NCBI GenBank assembly: GCA_907163345.1
Contig: CAJQUN010001093.1
Coordinates: 43,823-107,822, forward strand
DNA from: Haberlea rhodopensis
Lineage: Eukaryota > Streptophyta > Magnoliopsida > Lamiales > Gesneriaceae
DNA: 64,000 nt
Direction of reading: 5' to 3'
Position numbers and translations under genes: made by a program
Shown here: positions 53,805-64,000 of the stretch, in pieces
Position numbering within the stretch: position 1 is the stretch's first letter
Layout: every line of letters begins with the position of its first letter
The notes under the pieces: generated by a model
What the model saw: the letters and a program-made list of their open reading frames with translations, nothing else
Told to the model about the DNA's origin: nothing
The model's database searches: none

Positions 53805-56800
53805 ATGAGAGACTCTCAATTTCAAACGCCACAGAAAGATCAGATTACTGCAAATCGGCGATCCAAACCTACACCTGATCCCAATAAGAAGCACCGAAAG
53901 GTAACATTTAACTCGCATTCAGATTCATATACATGTATGTAATTCTATCAAGCATCGGCTGTATAGTTAATGGAATGCGATTTGTGCTCCTAATTTCAAT
54001 TTTTCACACGATGGAGAAGAGTTTGAATCCGTCGTTTGTGGCAATTTCTGAAGAGAAGGTTTCAGAATTTTCTGGAGAAACTAGTGAGTTCTGTTCTCCT
54101 ATCAGCGAAACTGCAGAGGTAATGTTTCAATTTAATTTGATTAATTTTTTTTTTTTTTGGTTTTCTGCTTAAGTTTTTAACCTTGTGATTAATTTCGTCA
54201 ATTTGCTTTAACTTTTTCAATCACGGTTCCTATTACGTTTCGATTTAATTTAGTTGTTTTGCTACAGATACAGTAACATCTACGATGTGATACAAATACA
54301 AAAAAAAAAAGCTGTTAATTGCATGGATGAAGTTTGGTATACAATATAGTTTCTAAAATTAACATATTATGATCAATTGTGCAGTTACCGCATCTTCAAG
54401 CTAAGTATCACAATCACTGGAATAGTTCAATTTCTTACTTAGTGTTTCGAGAGATTGTCGGCCTACTGTTTATGTTGTTGGATTGAGCCCTTGCTTCCTG
54501 TCTGAGTAAGTAATTAGGCTTATCTTAAACTGGTCCCAGAGTTCTGATAGCATGTTTATTTTTCAGAATTCCGTGATTAGTCCAGTGGATTCTGCAGTGA
54601 CATATGCGCCTGAAACAAATGTTCCCTCGGATCAAGCTCCATCATCATCGTCAAAATCAATAATCACTTCTGACGCAGCTTCCGTTGCTTTAGTCCCCAA
54701 ATGCGAAAATCTTGAATTGGATTCGATCAATAACATATTATCTGTTGAGGCAGAGCTGGTGATCAAACATCTGTCAGCTGCTAGAATTCAGGTCCTGAAA
54801 TCGGAAGTTGAGTACGACTCGAAGAAGCTTCTGGATGTTCTGCTGGAAGCGATCATTAAAGAGTTTCATGGTGGTCTGTGCAAAGAGAGAGACTTGGTCG
54901 ATCAGCTTTTAAGTAGTAAAGTCAGTTTGATCTTCGTGACTTTTATGCTTGGGGTCCTCGCGATGTTTGTGTCTTTGCTCCTCAGGTTTGCAGAGAGTGG
55001 CCATCCCACCAGATTAACGCCAACTTGATATGCGATATCGAGACAGTTAGAGAGGTAATCCCTCTTACTGCCATTTGATATCTTCTCTCCTTTAATCAAC
55101 CGAGTGTTCATTAACCTCATCATAACAAAACAACTGAACTTTGGAGTACTGATTTTCGTATGCAAAGAATCATATATGTATATTCATACACTTTCATATG
55201 GAGTTTATACCTAAAAATGTCTATGATTAACTAGTGAGCCATGTGCCGGAACACACATATGATTGAAAGTATTGTTTCTTGGCCTTCTTTAAGTCCAATA
55301 CCACAATTGTGAACTGTGTTGTTTTCTTGTTTCTGCGAATATGAATGTGATTTCAAGGTGACATATTCACGAAGTTGGAACAGCAAGTCTCAAAAACTCC
55401 AAATATTACATCATGTCTAGTCTGATCATAGCTTCATTTGTATATTTAAACTATAAACTACAAATTGTGTGGTCAGATGCATTCTTATGGTTTATGCTAT
55501 TGTAGCCAATTGTGGTGCTCCATATAAACGTTGTTTCACATAATCACAAAAACTCCATAAAAAATGAAATATTGTCTCTAATTTAATCTCCCACAATCAA
55601 AGTTTCCCATAAGAGAGAGTGCTTTATGCATCCTCAGCAATTATCCTTAGGAAGTTTTTGAGTTAGAAGGATATGATTTACTTTTCCTCTTTTTCTAATT
55701 GTTTATTGGTGTATGCTGATAGAGGGGCAGTAGTCCGTGGTACATGATGTTTGGCCCGCTTAATGTTTCCTAATTACTTAAAGATCGGGTCCTTAAATGT
55801 AAATAATGTTATGTGACTTAGTATTTGTATTTCTGTGAACAAAGTTTACAATTGAGAGTATGTCGAAATATTACATACGGAGGGTTTGGATGCCCCAAAC
55901 ATCATCCAAAAATCCGTGTCCACATATGACCTAAGAAAGCTGATGGGACAAGGGTGCTAGAAATACAGAGCCTTGGGCTTGGGTTGTTGCTATCATAAGG
56001 GTTATGCCCTTAAATATATGCAATACTCTTGGATGGTATTCTCATCCTATAGTTGATGCAACCTTGAAGGCAGTGGCGGAGCCACTAAGGGCAAGGGGGG
56101 CAAGTTGCCCCTCTTGCCCCAAACAAAAAATTACCTTAATTTTTGTTGTTATAATTTTACCCTAAAAATTTATATTTTGCCAATTAAAAATTACATTTTA
56201 CCCCTTTTAAATTATATTTTGATCCCCAAAATTTTATTTGACCTAAAAAATTTTTTTAACATTTTTATTTTGACCGCCACTACTTAAAAGTAGTATTTTT
56301 GAGAGTAGGATCAACCTAATAGAGCCTTGGATATTCAAAATCCCAAAAGAGCAGAAAGACTCCAATCAAGGCAGAGGATTAAAGTGCCAGAGATGCAACC
56401 ACATGCATTGCCTGTTTTGCCATCATTTGTCTTTATAATATTTTTTTTATCAAGGCTTATATATAATGTCACTTAGTTATAGTATCGACTATTTAGAGCA
56501 AACGTCAATTGATAAATATCCCTTTTCAAATTTAAAATCTTAAGGGTGTAGCGGTTATAGATTTTATTGACTTTTAATGATTTTTATGGAGTTTAAACAT
56601 TTAGAAATATTTATTCTAGACTTTTATATACTCCACAAAATTCTAGTGGTATTCAAAACAGATTTTTAGAGTTTTTAAAAGTCAGCTGGTATTCAAACTT
56701 GACTTTTTAAATCTCTATAGAAGTCTAGATGTATCCAAAATCTCGTAGACTTTTAATGACTTCTGTTGAAATCTTTAGGTACAAACTTTGATGCCCCATG

Positions 56801-58141
56801 TACATCCCAAAAAAGTTAAAAATTCTCACTCCTTGTAAAGATTTGGAATGACTTTTAATTCATAATTACCTTCATCTCTCTTTACGTTTATTTTCATTTC
56901 CGCCACGGTCACCTTCCTATTGGCTTTTCCTCCCATGTTTTCTGCATGTACCATTTTTTTAATTTCTAACGTGTTGCTGTGAGTATGTTTCTGTATATCT
57001 ATGTGTACTATATGAAAGATGCAACAGAAACGTGGAATTGTGATGAATATAGAAAGAATATTCAATTATTGTTCTTTTCACATCTTATTTTTTTATCCAA
57101 TATAATATTAATATTTACACAAGTATTTTTATAAAATAACAAGTTAATGTGTCAATTTTATATTAGATGATAGATTTTTAAAACGATCAGTCTATATCTA
57201 TAAACAATTATAATAAATATTTTTTAGAACAAAAGTTATTTATAACGATATAGAAATTATCATGTTTAATTTAAAATATGTTTTAAGAATTTTTATAGTA
57301 GTCATATATCATCAAAAAATATTTTAACTTTATAAAATTTTATTTAATAGGAAACTTTTGTTTTATTACACAAAATTATAGATTACAATTATACAATTTG
57401 ACTGAATCCCCAAGGTCGTTATCCTGAAGATGCAAAAAGTTGTTCAGTCTTTGCCATGCAAAATAATTGAATATCGATTTTTTACATTTTTTGCTGTTAA
57501 ATAAGTAAAATTTCTTTACCTTAATAGTTAAAAAAATATTGTAAGTTGAAGAAGTTATTTATATTCAATTGTTAGTTCAAAGAAATCAATCTATAAAGTC
57601 TATAAAATTCTTTTTATAATTTCATGTAATTCTATAAAAGTTATTAAAAATCTATCAGTTTCATAAAAGTCCATCATTTAAAAAAGTCATTAAAAGTCGA
57701 TAGAGTTTATTAAAATCTATTGAAAAAGTCTACGAGACTTTATACAAGTCTTTTTATAACTCCATAAAATTCTATAAAAGCCAATAAAAATCTATCAACT
57801 CTATAAAAGTCTATCAGTTAAAAAAGTCAATGAAAATCTAAATTGAATACACCCCTTAAAGCTTAAATGTTCAGATGTATTTTAAAATCTTTTAGACATT
57901 GATTCTGGCACAGTTACTAGTCCCAAAATCGACTCCACAATAATAATCTTACAAATTTCAACAGGCAAAGGAACACGAATACACCATCTAAAATATTTAA
58001 TTTATTTTGTCTTATACTATGATAAATCGAGTAATGTACATTTATTAGCAACAATTTATATTTTTTTCTTTATGGCAGCAAACTATTACTGGATGTGTGC
58101 CGCTGCTAGTCCTATCAAATCCAAGAAAAAGGGGTGGATGA
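53805..58141 (+). CDS. Five-exon plant gene of unknown function (227 residues)
   Basis: I join exons 53805-53900, 54017-54118, 54567-54920, 54986-55054 and 58079-58141. Each begins after AG and ends before GT, each is a multiple of three, and the joined frame has no internal stop. Exon 2 could instead start at 54020. The protein starts with a basic, Pro-rich segment with TP sites (Thr8, Thr23) and a basic cluster (Arg18, Arg19, Lys28-Lys29, Arg31-Lys32) that could be a nuclear signal. Residues 33 to 66 are Ser/Glu-rich with an SP site at Ser59. Residues 67 to 118 are low in structure. About 119 to 170 look helical (AELVIKHLSAARIQVLKSEV). The TP/SP sites suggest a cell-cycle regulated nuclear protein, but I do not recognise the family. 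Intron 4 is 3.0 kb and full of transposons. Exons 1 to 4 are more secure than exon 5. Confidence 0.65.
56072..56281. mobile_element. Possible small MITE
   Basis: AGTGGCGG at the left and CCGCCACT at the right form short inverted ends. The left end reads CAGTGGCGGAGCC, a word common at ends of some plant MITEs. The interior is TTACCCCT- and TTTTGACC-rich. The flanks do not show a clear target duplication. Confidence 0.4.
56545..57855. mobile_element. Harbinger-type non-autonomous element in intron 4 (1.3 kb)
   Basis: The ends GGGTGTAGCGG and the inverse of GAATACACCCC are flanked by TTAA on both sides (56541-56544, 57856-57859), which contains the TTA duplication expected for the group. Its body lines up with 31581-32722 over nearly the full length, with an extra stretch near 57290-57520. 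Confidence 0.75.
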
Positions 58142-58353
58142 CATAGCAGTGTAAATGGGATTAAGCTTATTGGGTCTTTACTTTTTGGAAAAGCTAAGCT
58201 ACATATCAAACAAAACACATTGGGTCACATATTGCTTGTTTAATTGCTGATGTCCCACCACAAAATATAAAAGACCAACTTTTGGGTTGTTTTTATTGTA
58301 ATTAACAATTTAGTATTGTCTCATTATTGTCACTTGATTTACTCGGTCTTATT

Positions 58354-58795
58354 TAGGGGTGTAAACGAACCGAATCGAGCGAATATGCAGAAAATTTTAA
58401 GGTTCGAATTCGGCTCGAAATAGTTATATTTGAGTTCGAGTTCGATTCGAAGTTCGAATAGTTTCAAAAATTTGGCTCGAGTTCGGCTCGAATCAAAGTT
58501 CAAAATCGAGTTCGGTTCGAAAACTTTCGAACATGTTCAAAAGCTATTCGAATTATTGCTCGAAATAAATACCCGAAAGGTTCGAAATATATGTATTTAA
58601 TATATAATTATATTGTATTAATAAAATTTTAAGTTCGCGAGCTATCGAACAAAGTAATTTTGGCTCGAGTTCGGCACGAAAAAAGTTTGAACATGTTCGA
58701 GTTCGGCTCGTATTCGAGAATTTCGAATTCGAATCAAATATTTATCGAGCCGGCTCGAAAAGTTCGTGAACATGTTCGATTCGTTTACACCCTTA
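58354..58795. mobile_element. Non-autonomous hAT element (442 bases)
   Basis: The flanks are GTCTTATT (58346-58353) and GTCTTACT (58796-58803), an 8-base duplication with one change. The ends are TAGGGGTGTAAACGAACCG and the inverse TAAGGGTGTAAACGAATCG. The body is packed with GTTCGAATTCGGCTCGA words on both strands. No transposase. It lies 212 bases after the stop of the five-exon gene. Confidence 0.9.
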
Positions 58796-58803
58796 GTCTT
58801 ACT

Positions 58804-59127
58804 GCATAGTCTCATTGTTATAACTAGGATTTTTAGAATTGGGTTGACAGAAAATAACAATTTTTTTATTTTAGAATTGAGTTGGTAAATCAACAATATT
58901 TCGTTTTAAAGCATGAATAAATCGATTCGGATTATTTTTCTAACTTTATTCGGTCATATGGATTTGTTTACTCAATCACACCAAATCTATGGCGTATGCT
59001 TTAATCTTCAATGTATAAAGGAAAACTAGAAAATAGGAAGTGGTAAAATAAACGAATCAATATAAGATATTGTAGTAATAAATATTAAAACTTGAAAAAG
59101 CTGAAACAGTAGAACTGGATGACAATA
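58804..59127. other. Intergenic spacer upstream of the bHLH gene
   Basis: AT-rich, nothing recognisable beyond promoter DNA. Confidence 0.5.
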
Positions 59128-59250
59128 GGGCGGGAAAACGCACATGAAATCGGGTCCTTTTATGGAGTGTGGGCCAGTATAGCCACATGGCCCAAACCCA
59201 AATAAAATAACATTATTGTTTTTAAAAAGCCCATTAATTTTAAATATAAA
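59128..59250 (+). promoter_or_regulatory. Promoter with E2F-like and site II motifs (bHLH gene)
   Basis: GGCGGGAAAA (59129-59138) is the inverse of the E2F consensus TTTCCCGCC. TGGGCC (59170-59175), GGCCCA (59189-59194) and GCCCAT (59229-59234) are site II elements of the TGGGCY type, known TCP targets. A TATA-like TAAATATAAA is at 59241. They sit 30 to 150 bases before the probable 5' end of the transcript. Confidence 0.5.
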
Positions 59251-59390
59251 TCGAATACCTTCAGGCATTTAATCTGTCAATCCCTTCAAAGCAATCTCTT
59301 CTCCCGCAAACAATGTATGAGCATTGATGTATATCTACTTATTTCTCGATTTTCGTTTAAGGAGTTCTAGTTTTACGTAGATTCCTTCAG

Positions 59391-59783
59391 GTAATGGTTC
59401 GTTTTGTGGTTTAGACTATCGTTTTTAGATTAATTTATCCGCACGATTTGGCGAGAATGATCAACTATTCTGTTTTTAATTTTTTTTTTTTGTGTGAGCG
59501 ATTTTTTATTGTTTGTTTTTCTTCTGATTTGTTACTGCTTTCTAGTGATTAGGTTTATGAAGCATTTTCATTTTCTGTTCTTCAATTTTTGTGATGAACC
59601 TCTGTGTAACAGATGATTGAGTGATATTGCTTATGTATAATCAATTTTGGACGACTTTGATTTGATTTCTGTTTTACATTTCATTTAATTTCATGCTCGA
59701 ATCTTACACTGCTTTGAATTTGGTTGCATTGAATCTGCATGTCAATTGTTTTTTTTTTTTTTTTTGCATTTTAAGCTCTTCAG
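59391..59783 (+). other. Probable 5' UTR intron of the bHLH gene
   Basis: CCTTCAG/GTAATGG is a good donor. TTTTTTTTTGCATTTTAAGCTCTTCAG (in parts, 59747-59783) is a strong acceptor with a long pyrimidine tract, directly before GATG. The intron would end one base before the start codon at 59785. Confidence 0.6.
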
Positions 59784-59784
59784 G

Positions 59785-60471
59785 ATGACGTCATCGATGG
59801 TGTCGCATCAAGCAGTGAGTTCTGACAGATCATCGAGCAGAAGAAAGAGGAAGAAGAAAATCCAAAGCCAAATCGTTGGAGAGAGTCTGAATCATCAAAA
59901 TAGTAATAATTTCCCTCAAACTTCCACAATCCAATGGAGATCCGATGCTCAGCAGCAAATTTACTCATCAAAACTGTTCCAAGCCATCCGCCAAGTACAG
60001 CGCAGCGATTCATCGGCTCCGAAGCGAAACCGAGCATTACGGGAAGCCGCCGATCGAGTCCTAGCCTCAACAGCCAGGGGGAGGTCCAGGTGGAGCAGAG
60101 CCATGCTCACGAACCGGCTCCAGCTGAAGTTTCTGAAAAAGAACGATATCACCAAACAACAGCGGAAGGTGGCCATGTTGACGGCGGGGAACGGCCGGCC
60201 ACCAAGGAAATCGAAGGTGAGCGTTACGCGCTTGAAATGGAAGAGTATACAGACTGTTAAGCGCCAGGCACGCGTTCTCGGCGGGTTGGTTCCTGGTTGC
60301 AGGAAACAACCGTTACCAGTGGTTTTGGAGGAGGTAACTGACTATATAGCGGCGCTTGAAATGCAAGTCCGAGCCATGAGTGCGCTAGCCGAACTGCTTT
60401 CTGGCTCCGGCTCATCTGTTAGTCATGGCGCGGTTGATGTTCTCGGCTCGAGCCGGACTCCAAGTATCTAA
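59785..60471 (+). CDS. Atypical bHLH transcription factor, AIF/bHLH147-149-like
   Basis: The 228-residue protein resembles the ATBS1-interacting factors AIF2 to AIF4 (bHLH147, 148, 149) of Arabidopsis. These non-DNA-binding or weakly binding HLH proteins restrain brassinosteroid-linked growth through dimerisation in the nucleus. Supporting features are the MTSSMVS start, a basic nuclear signal at residues 19-25 (RRKRKKK), a family block at 51-70 (WRSDAQQQIYSSKLFQAIRQ), the block around 84-118 (LREAADRVLASTARGRSRWSR) and the HLH at about 156-202. The loop holds PGCRKQPLP. The basic region lacks the His-Glu-Arg set for E-box binding. I chose 59785 rather than the earlier ATG at 59746, since the extra 13 residues come from the T-rich intron end. 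Confidence 0.88.
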   Translation: MTSSMVSHQAVSSDRSSSRRKRKKKIQSQIVGESLNHQNSNNFPQTSTIQWRSDAQQQIYSSKLFQAIRQVQRSDSSAPKRNRALREAADRVLASTARGRSRWSRAMLTNRLQLKFLKKNDITKQQRKVAMLTAGNGRPPRKSKVSVTRLKWKSIQTVKRQARVLGGLVPGCRKQPLPVVLEEVTDYIAALEMQVRAMSALAELLSGSGSSVSHGAVDVLGSSRTPSI

Positions 60472-60556
60472 AGTTGTTTCCTTCCTTTCCTAAGTTTCCT
60501 TTCATTTCTTTATTATTATTATTATGCGGTATATATATATATTATTTCCCTTTAAA

Positions 60557-60563
60557 AATAAAA
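60557..60563 (+). terminator. Poly(A) signal of the bHLH gene
   Basis: AATAAAA lies 86 bases after the stop, followed by T-rich DNA. Confidence 0.5.
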
Positions 60564-61362
60564 AGTTTGTGTTATATTCTTTAGCTTTGTGGTTAAAATA
60601 ATGTCGCGTAACTAATGAGGGTGATTGCTAATTTGGAGTACGGAATCTATGTTTCTTGAAGTGGCTCACTTGAATCATGCTTTACCTTAGTTTTGGGTTT
60701 ATTTGATGCTACCCTAAGAACATCGTTCTTAGTTGTACATCTTATCTTATAATACATGTGAATATTCCAAATGAAACATTCTCAATACATGATGGATAGA
60801 CTCTCAATTAGTAAAAATGGGTCTAGATAATCACCCGGGCCGAAATCGTGTTTATTTTTTCATATACAAGTTACATGAGAAAATGTGTCAAAAATATGTG
60901 AAAATGAAAGTCTGTAGTAAAAGAAAGAGTGAGAGTTGACGCACAAATCATTTGCAGAGATGCATTCAATCGGGTCTCATTTATTCACTTTGATTAAACC
61001 TTTTTAGATTTGGCAATTTTCATGACTCCTTTTTATACTAAATCACTTTTGGATATATGGATTTGATTTAACCATGAATATTTCAACCTTAGATTTCAGA
61101 TAACATTTATTCTGCATGTAGGAATTCTATGGCAATTATTAAAAATGTTTATGTTGGCTGAGAGTGTATTTTAAAAGTTTGTTAAATAAATTTGAAATTC
61201 ATGACTCCAAATTAATGAATCTCGTGCATATCCTTTGACCATGTCACCATCTTCTCATAATACAAAATAAAAATCATATGTAGGATCAAACATGTTAAGA
61301 TCAGAGTAGTGTTTAAAAAGGGGTTGAATAAATATTAGACTCAATTTTTCGATAGTTCTAAG
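60564..61362. other. Intergenic DNA, no gene seen
   Basis: AT-rich with no element ends or coding frames that I can support. Confidence 0.55.
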
Positions 61363-62855
61363 TGTTGGGATATGCCCTAAGACAAGTCATTAGATGATTG
61401 TTTGTGACATATACTGTATTATGATTTTGTTAATGGCAAATCATTAGTATATAGTATTCGAATATCTGTGCAATATGAATTGATATATAAGTTAATGTCC
61501 CTAGAATAATATTGTATTGTTATTAAAGTTGTCCCTAGTCGAGTATTATCATGAATCAGGATAATGATAATACATAGAGACTAGTATGTATTGATTGATG
61601 AATTGTTCATTGATATGAGATATCAAATCAACACATGGGTACATGTTAGAGAACGATGTATTTGACAGACCCACCATGAGAATGCAACATGGATAGTTAT
61701 ATGATTGTCATATGCAATTCTCATAGTGATAATAATGTATATAATCCTTACGACTTGTGATCATCAGAGATCCCAGCATAAGGAGTTATGTATCTTGATA
61801 TTGTCAAACATTACCCGTAACAGGGTAAACTATAAAGGCGACTATTGGATACACTACGAATTATGTAGAGGGATGTTGACTGATCGAGATAGGATTTGTC
61901 CCTCCTATATAACAGGAGAAGTGTTTGGCCCTTGATCAAGTGAGAACTAAAATGCATGGCCATGCTCGAATGAGTCGATATGAGATATCGAGCTTATTCG
62001 TTTATTCTAGTTCTACTTGGGGATCAAGAAATAGAGATTGAATATATGAGTATGACTATTCCATGACTCGTGTTCAATCTAAGACAAAGGACAAAGGGAT
62101 TAAGTTACATGATTAATATTATCACAAGTTCTAAAGGTTATGTCGAGTCATTGACATTCTTGTAATTTGGGTAGCCTTGATGTGTTGCTAGACACCGCTC
62201 TTTGCTTGTAACGTAAAATGAGATTTTATGTCACTGCCAACATTACAAGATCCTATCGGGTCGCACAAAAGATTAAATCGATTAAGGGAATTAAATTCAT
62301 TGGATGCATTAATTAATTAAGAAGAGTCTTAATTAAATGATTATAAGGATTTAATTAAATCATGGGTTTGAGCCCATGAGGCTTTAAGAAAGACTTAATT
62401 AAATCATATATAATTTGATATCAAGGTGATTAATTGTTTTAATCCAACACTGCATATCATAAAACCTACACAAAGCATATGGCCGCCTCTTCTCAAGGTG
62501 CTCTCGATTTTCTTGATAGCCGAAGATTGCTCTTGGTGTTTTGTGCCATCTTTCGATTGTGAATCGAGTGTGCTTCTTGTTCCGGTCTAAGAACGAGTCT
62601 AGCAACTTGTTCTTAGACTATCCCTTCTCCCGATTTGATCGTGTGGATACCGTTGAGGCAAAACTTGATAAGTTTTGCTAGTGACTCGAAGAAGGCGTTG
62701 GACGTGGTGCTGCTTCGTGGAATCTGCACAAACACGCTACAAGGGTGAGACATTTGTTCCTTTATCCGATATGAACCCCTATGTATAGATCCGGTGTCTT
62801 GTAATCCATAAAATTTTTATTCCGCTGCGTTGCTATGCATGATGGATTACTTACA
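61363..62855 (+). repeat. 5' LTR of an LTR retrotransposon leaving the window (1493 bases)
   Basis: It starts TGTTGGGATATGCCC and ends TGGATTACTTACA, followed by a primer site. The minus-strand solo LTR at 35840-41225 is the same family and confirms both ends. It contains TATATAAC near 61906 as a possible TATA box. The second LTR and most of the interior lie beyond the window. Confidence 0.88.
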
Positions 62856-62856
62856 G

Positions 62857-62869
62857 TGGTATCAGAGCC
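62857..62869 (+). other. Primer-binding site, initiator tRNA-Met type
   Basis: TGGTATCAGAGCC starts one base after the LTR and matches the initiator tRNA-Met 3' end complement. Confidence 0.92.
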
Positions 62870-64000
62870 GTATACAAGGCTCATATCGGATTTATGTGGT
62901 TAAATTGTTTTAATCATATTAGGATTAATATTGCATGCTTTAACTGTATATTCATATATGATATGGAATAAATCGAGTTTGTGAAAATCATCGTATAATA
63001 TTATATATGATATAATTGGACGGATCAAAATATATGATAATTGGTGATCAAAACCGAGCCATTGGCTCACATAGAAGCTCACGGCTGCGGCATGATGCTA
63101 GGGTTTCGAACCCTTGGCTCGTGCATGGCCGAGCAGCCGACGCATGATGCTAGGGTTTCGAACCCTTGGCTCGAGCATGGTCCGAGCCGTCGCACTATCT
63201 AGGGTTTTGAACTCTATTGGCTCGATAAAGTATTGAGGCGGTGCAAGTTGGTTCGATCATGGTCCACAGAATTATGAGGGTCGACGGCTACACCACATGA
63301 GGGCTAGGGTTTTCGAACCCTTGGCTCGAGATGGTTGAGCCATCACCGTCATGAACCGTGCATGGTTGGACCGTGGCTCGTGGCTAAGAACTTCGAACCA
63401 TTAGGCTCGAAGAGCATGAAAAACCACACGGCGGCGGCTAGGGTTTGGAACCCTAGCGGCGCCGCACGTGCTCGAACCATGGCTGGGCTAGGGTTTCGAA
63501 CCCTAGGCCCATGCATGGTCCAGCCGTGTGGTTAGATGGGTCGGACCCATTTGGTTCATGGTTTGAGTCGCATTAAGTTCGTGGCATGTGAGTCCCGAGC
63601 GTACGATAATTTTCAAAACTTTATTTACAGTTTAATTAGAATTAATTTTAAAATGTTTAGAATTTAATTAATTAAATGTTATAGCATGTTTTATGTGTTG
63701 TATGAGCATGTTGCATGGTTATAGCCCTTTGACCTATTAGATCGGATTGTGAATGTTTGTAATATTTAATACGGCCTGCGTGTCGTGCCTTCTCTAATTT
63801 CTCTAAATGTTATCCCTCCCTATGTCCCCTCGAATGTGAATCGAGGAATTCTATATCTTGTAAATAGTGTAGTTTATTGTTGATGGTGATCAATGAAGAT
63901 GGAGCATCGTGCCGGGATGAGGAGGCCATTCACAAATTGGAGCCAAAGGAAGGTTGCTTGTGAAGTTACTTAGGTGACTCTTAGGATTTCTCATTGGCTT
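62870..64000 (+). mobile_element. Start of the internal region of the right-edge element
   Basis: No gag frame is evident in these 1130 bases. The region holds the telo-box palindrome array (63099-63506) and then AT-rich DNA. The element is either non-autonomous with a long leader or its genes begin to the right. Confidence 0.6.
63099..63506. repeat. Array of TAGGGTTTCGAACCCTA palindromes
   Basis: Seven units at spacings of about 50 to 100 bases carry CTAGGGTTTCGAACCCTTGG or variants (at 63099, 63150, 63199, 63304, 63390, 63439, 63488). Each holds AGGGTTT next to its inverse AAACCCT-like half, with TTCGAA at the centre. Flanking words GGCTCG and CATGG also repeat. Confidence 0.85.

Larger units (their letters stand above)
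55055..58078 (+). other. Large intron 4 with transposon insertions
   Basis: It starts GTAATCCC after exon 4 and ends TTTTTTTCTTTATGGCAG before exon 5. It holds a possible MITE (56072-56281) and a Harbinger-type element (56545-57855). The rest shows nothing recognisable. Confidence 0.55.

Noticed and set aside
59746..59784. Upstream ATG for the bHLH gene
   Set aside because: The extra 13 residues are mostly Phe from a T-rich run that looks like the end of a 5' UTR intron. MTSSMVS at 59785 fits the family.
1..64000. tRNA, rRNA or organelle-derived DNA
   Set aside because: I looked for tRNA-like A and B boxes with folding arms and for conserved rRNA or plastid words. Only SINE-like box pairs at 28205-28326 and 34150-34375 were found.

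Overview
The window looks like intergenic, transposon-rich DNA from a flowering plant. It has Ty1/copia and Ty3/gypsy LTR retrotransposons with initiator tRNA-Met primer sites, hAT, Harbinger and Mutator-like remnants, SINE-like pieces, and a few widely spaced plant genes. The Sirevirus third ORF resembles ones I associate with asterids, perhaps Lamiales, but that is inference. No tRNA, rRNA, CRISPR array or bacterial-type operon was seen.

Region 1 (1-23463) is a nested pile. A decayed hAT end (about 1680-1864, resuming at 23464) was hit by a minus-strand chromodomain-type gypsy (Tekay/Del-like) insertion running 1865-23463, with termini TGTGGGG...GCATTACA and a CGAAC target duplication. Inside it are two gypsy copies in opposite orientation. 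The forward copy carries gag, RT, integrase and chromodomain in broken frames. The reverse copy keeps only gag to early RT. A young 9.5-kb Sirevirus-like copia element (3686-13195, TSD GTGCA) sits in the forward LTR, and a 2.9-kb solo LTR (19593-22533, TSD GTTGG) sits in the reverse gag. The other gypsy arm still shows each empty site.

Region 2 (23464-33200) holds a 40-bp minisatellite, a 2.3-kb solo LTR (25369-27659, TSD AGAGG) splitting a small ORF, a SINE-like piece, an inverted-repeat element with a 23-bp satellite core, AT-rich DNA and a Harbinger-type element (31581-32722).

Region 3 (33200-35840) has an intact single-exon EF-hand gene like Arabidopsis CP1 (33464-33928).

Region 4 (35840-53560) begins with a solo LTR holding a young non-coding retroelement with two 1881-bp LTRs (36277-40898), probably mobilised by Sireviruses. 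It continues with a foldback element, a hAT element with perfect 8-bp TSDs (43150-43813), a decayed copia element (44132-49692) whose 5' LTR holds another solo LTR, and a Mutator-like element (49925-52015).

Region 5 (53560-61360) is genic. I assemble a five-exon gene of unknown function (53805-58141) with every intron in phase 0, a 3-kb last intron full of DNA transposons and a 21-codon terminal exon. A hAT MITE and an atypical bHLH gene (AIF/bHLH147-149-like, 59785-60471) with a 5' UTR intron follow.

Region 6 (61363-64000) is the 5' LTR, primer site and start of another LTR element that leaves the window, with an array of palindromes built on the telo-box sequence.

All motif calls, alignments and identities were made by eye.
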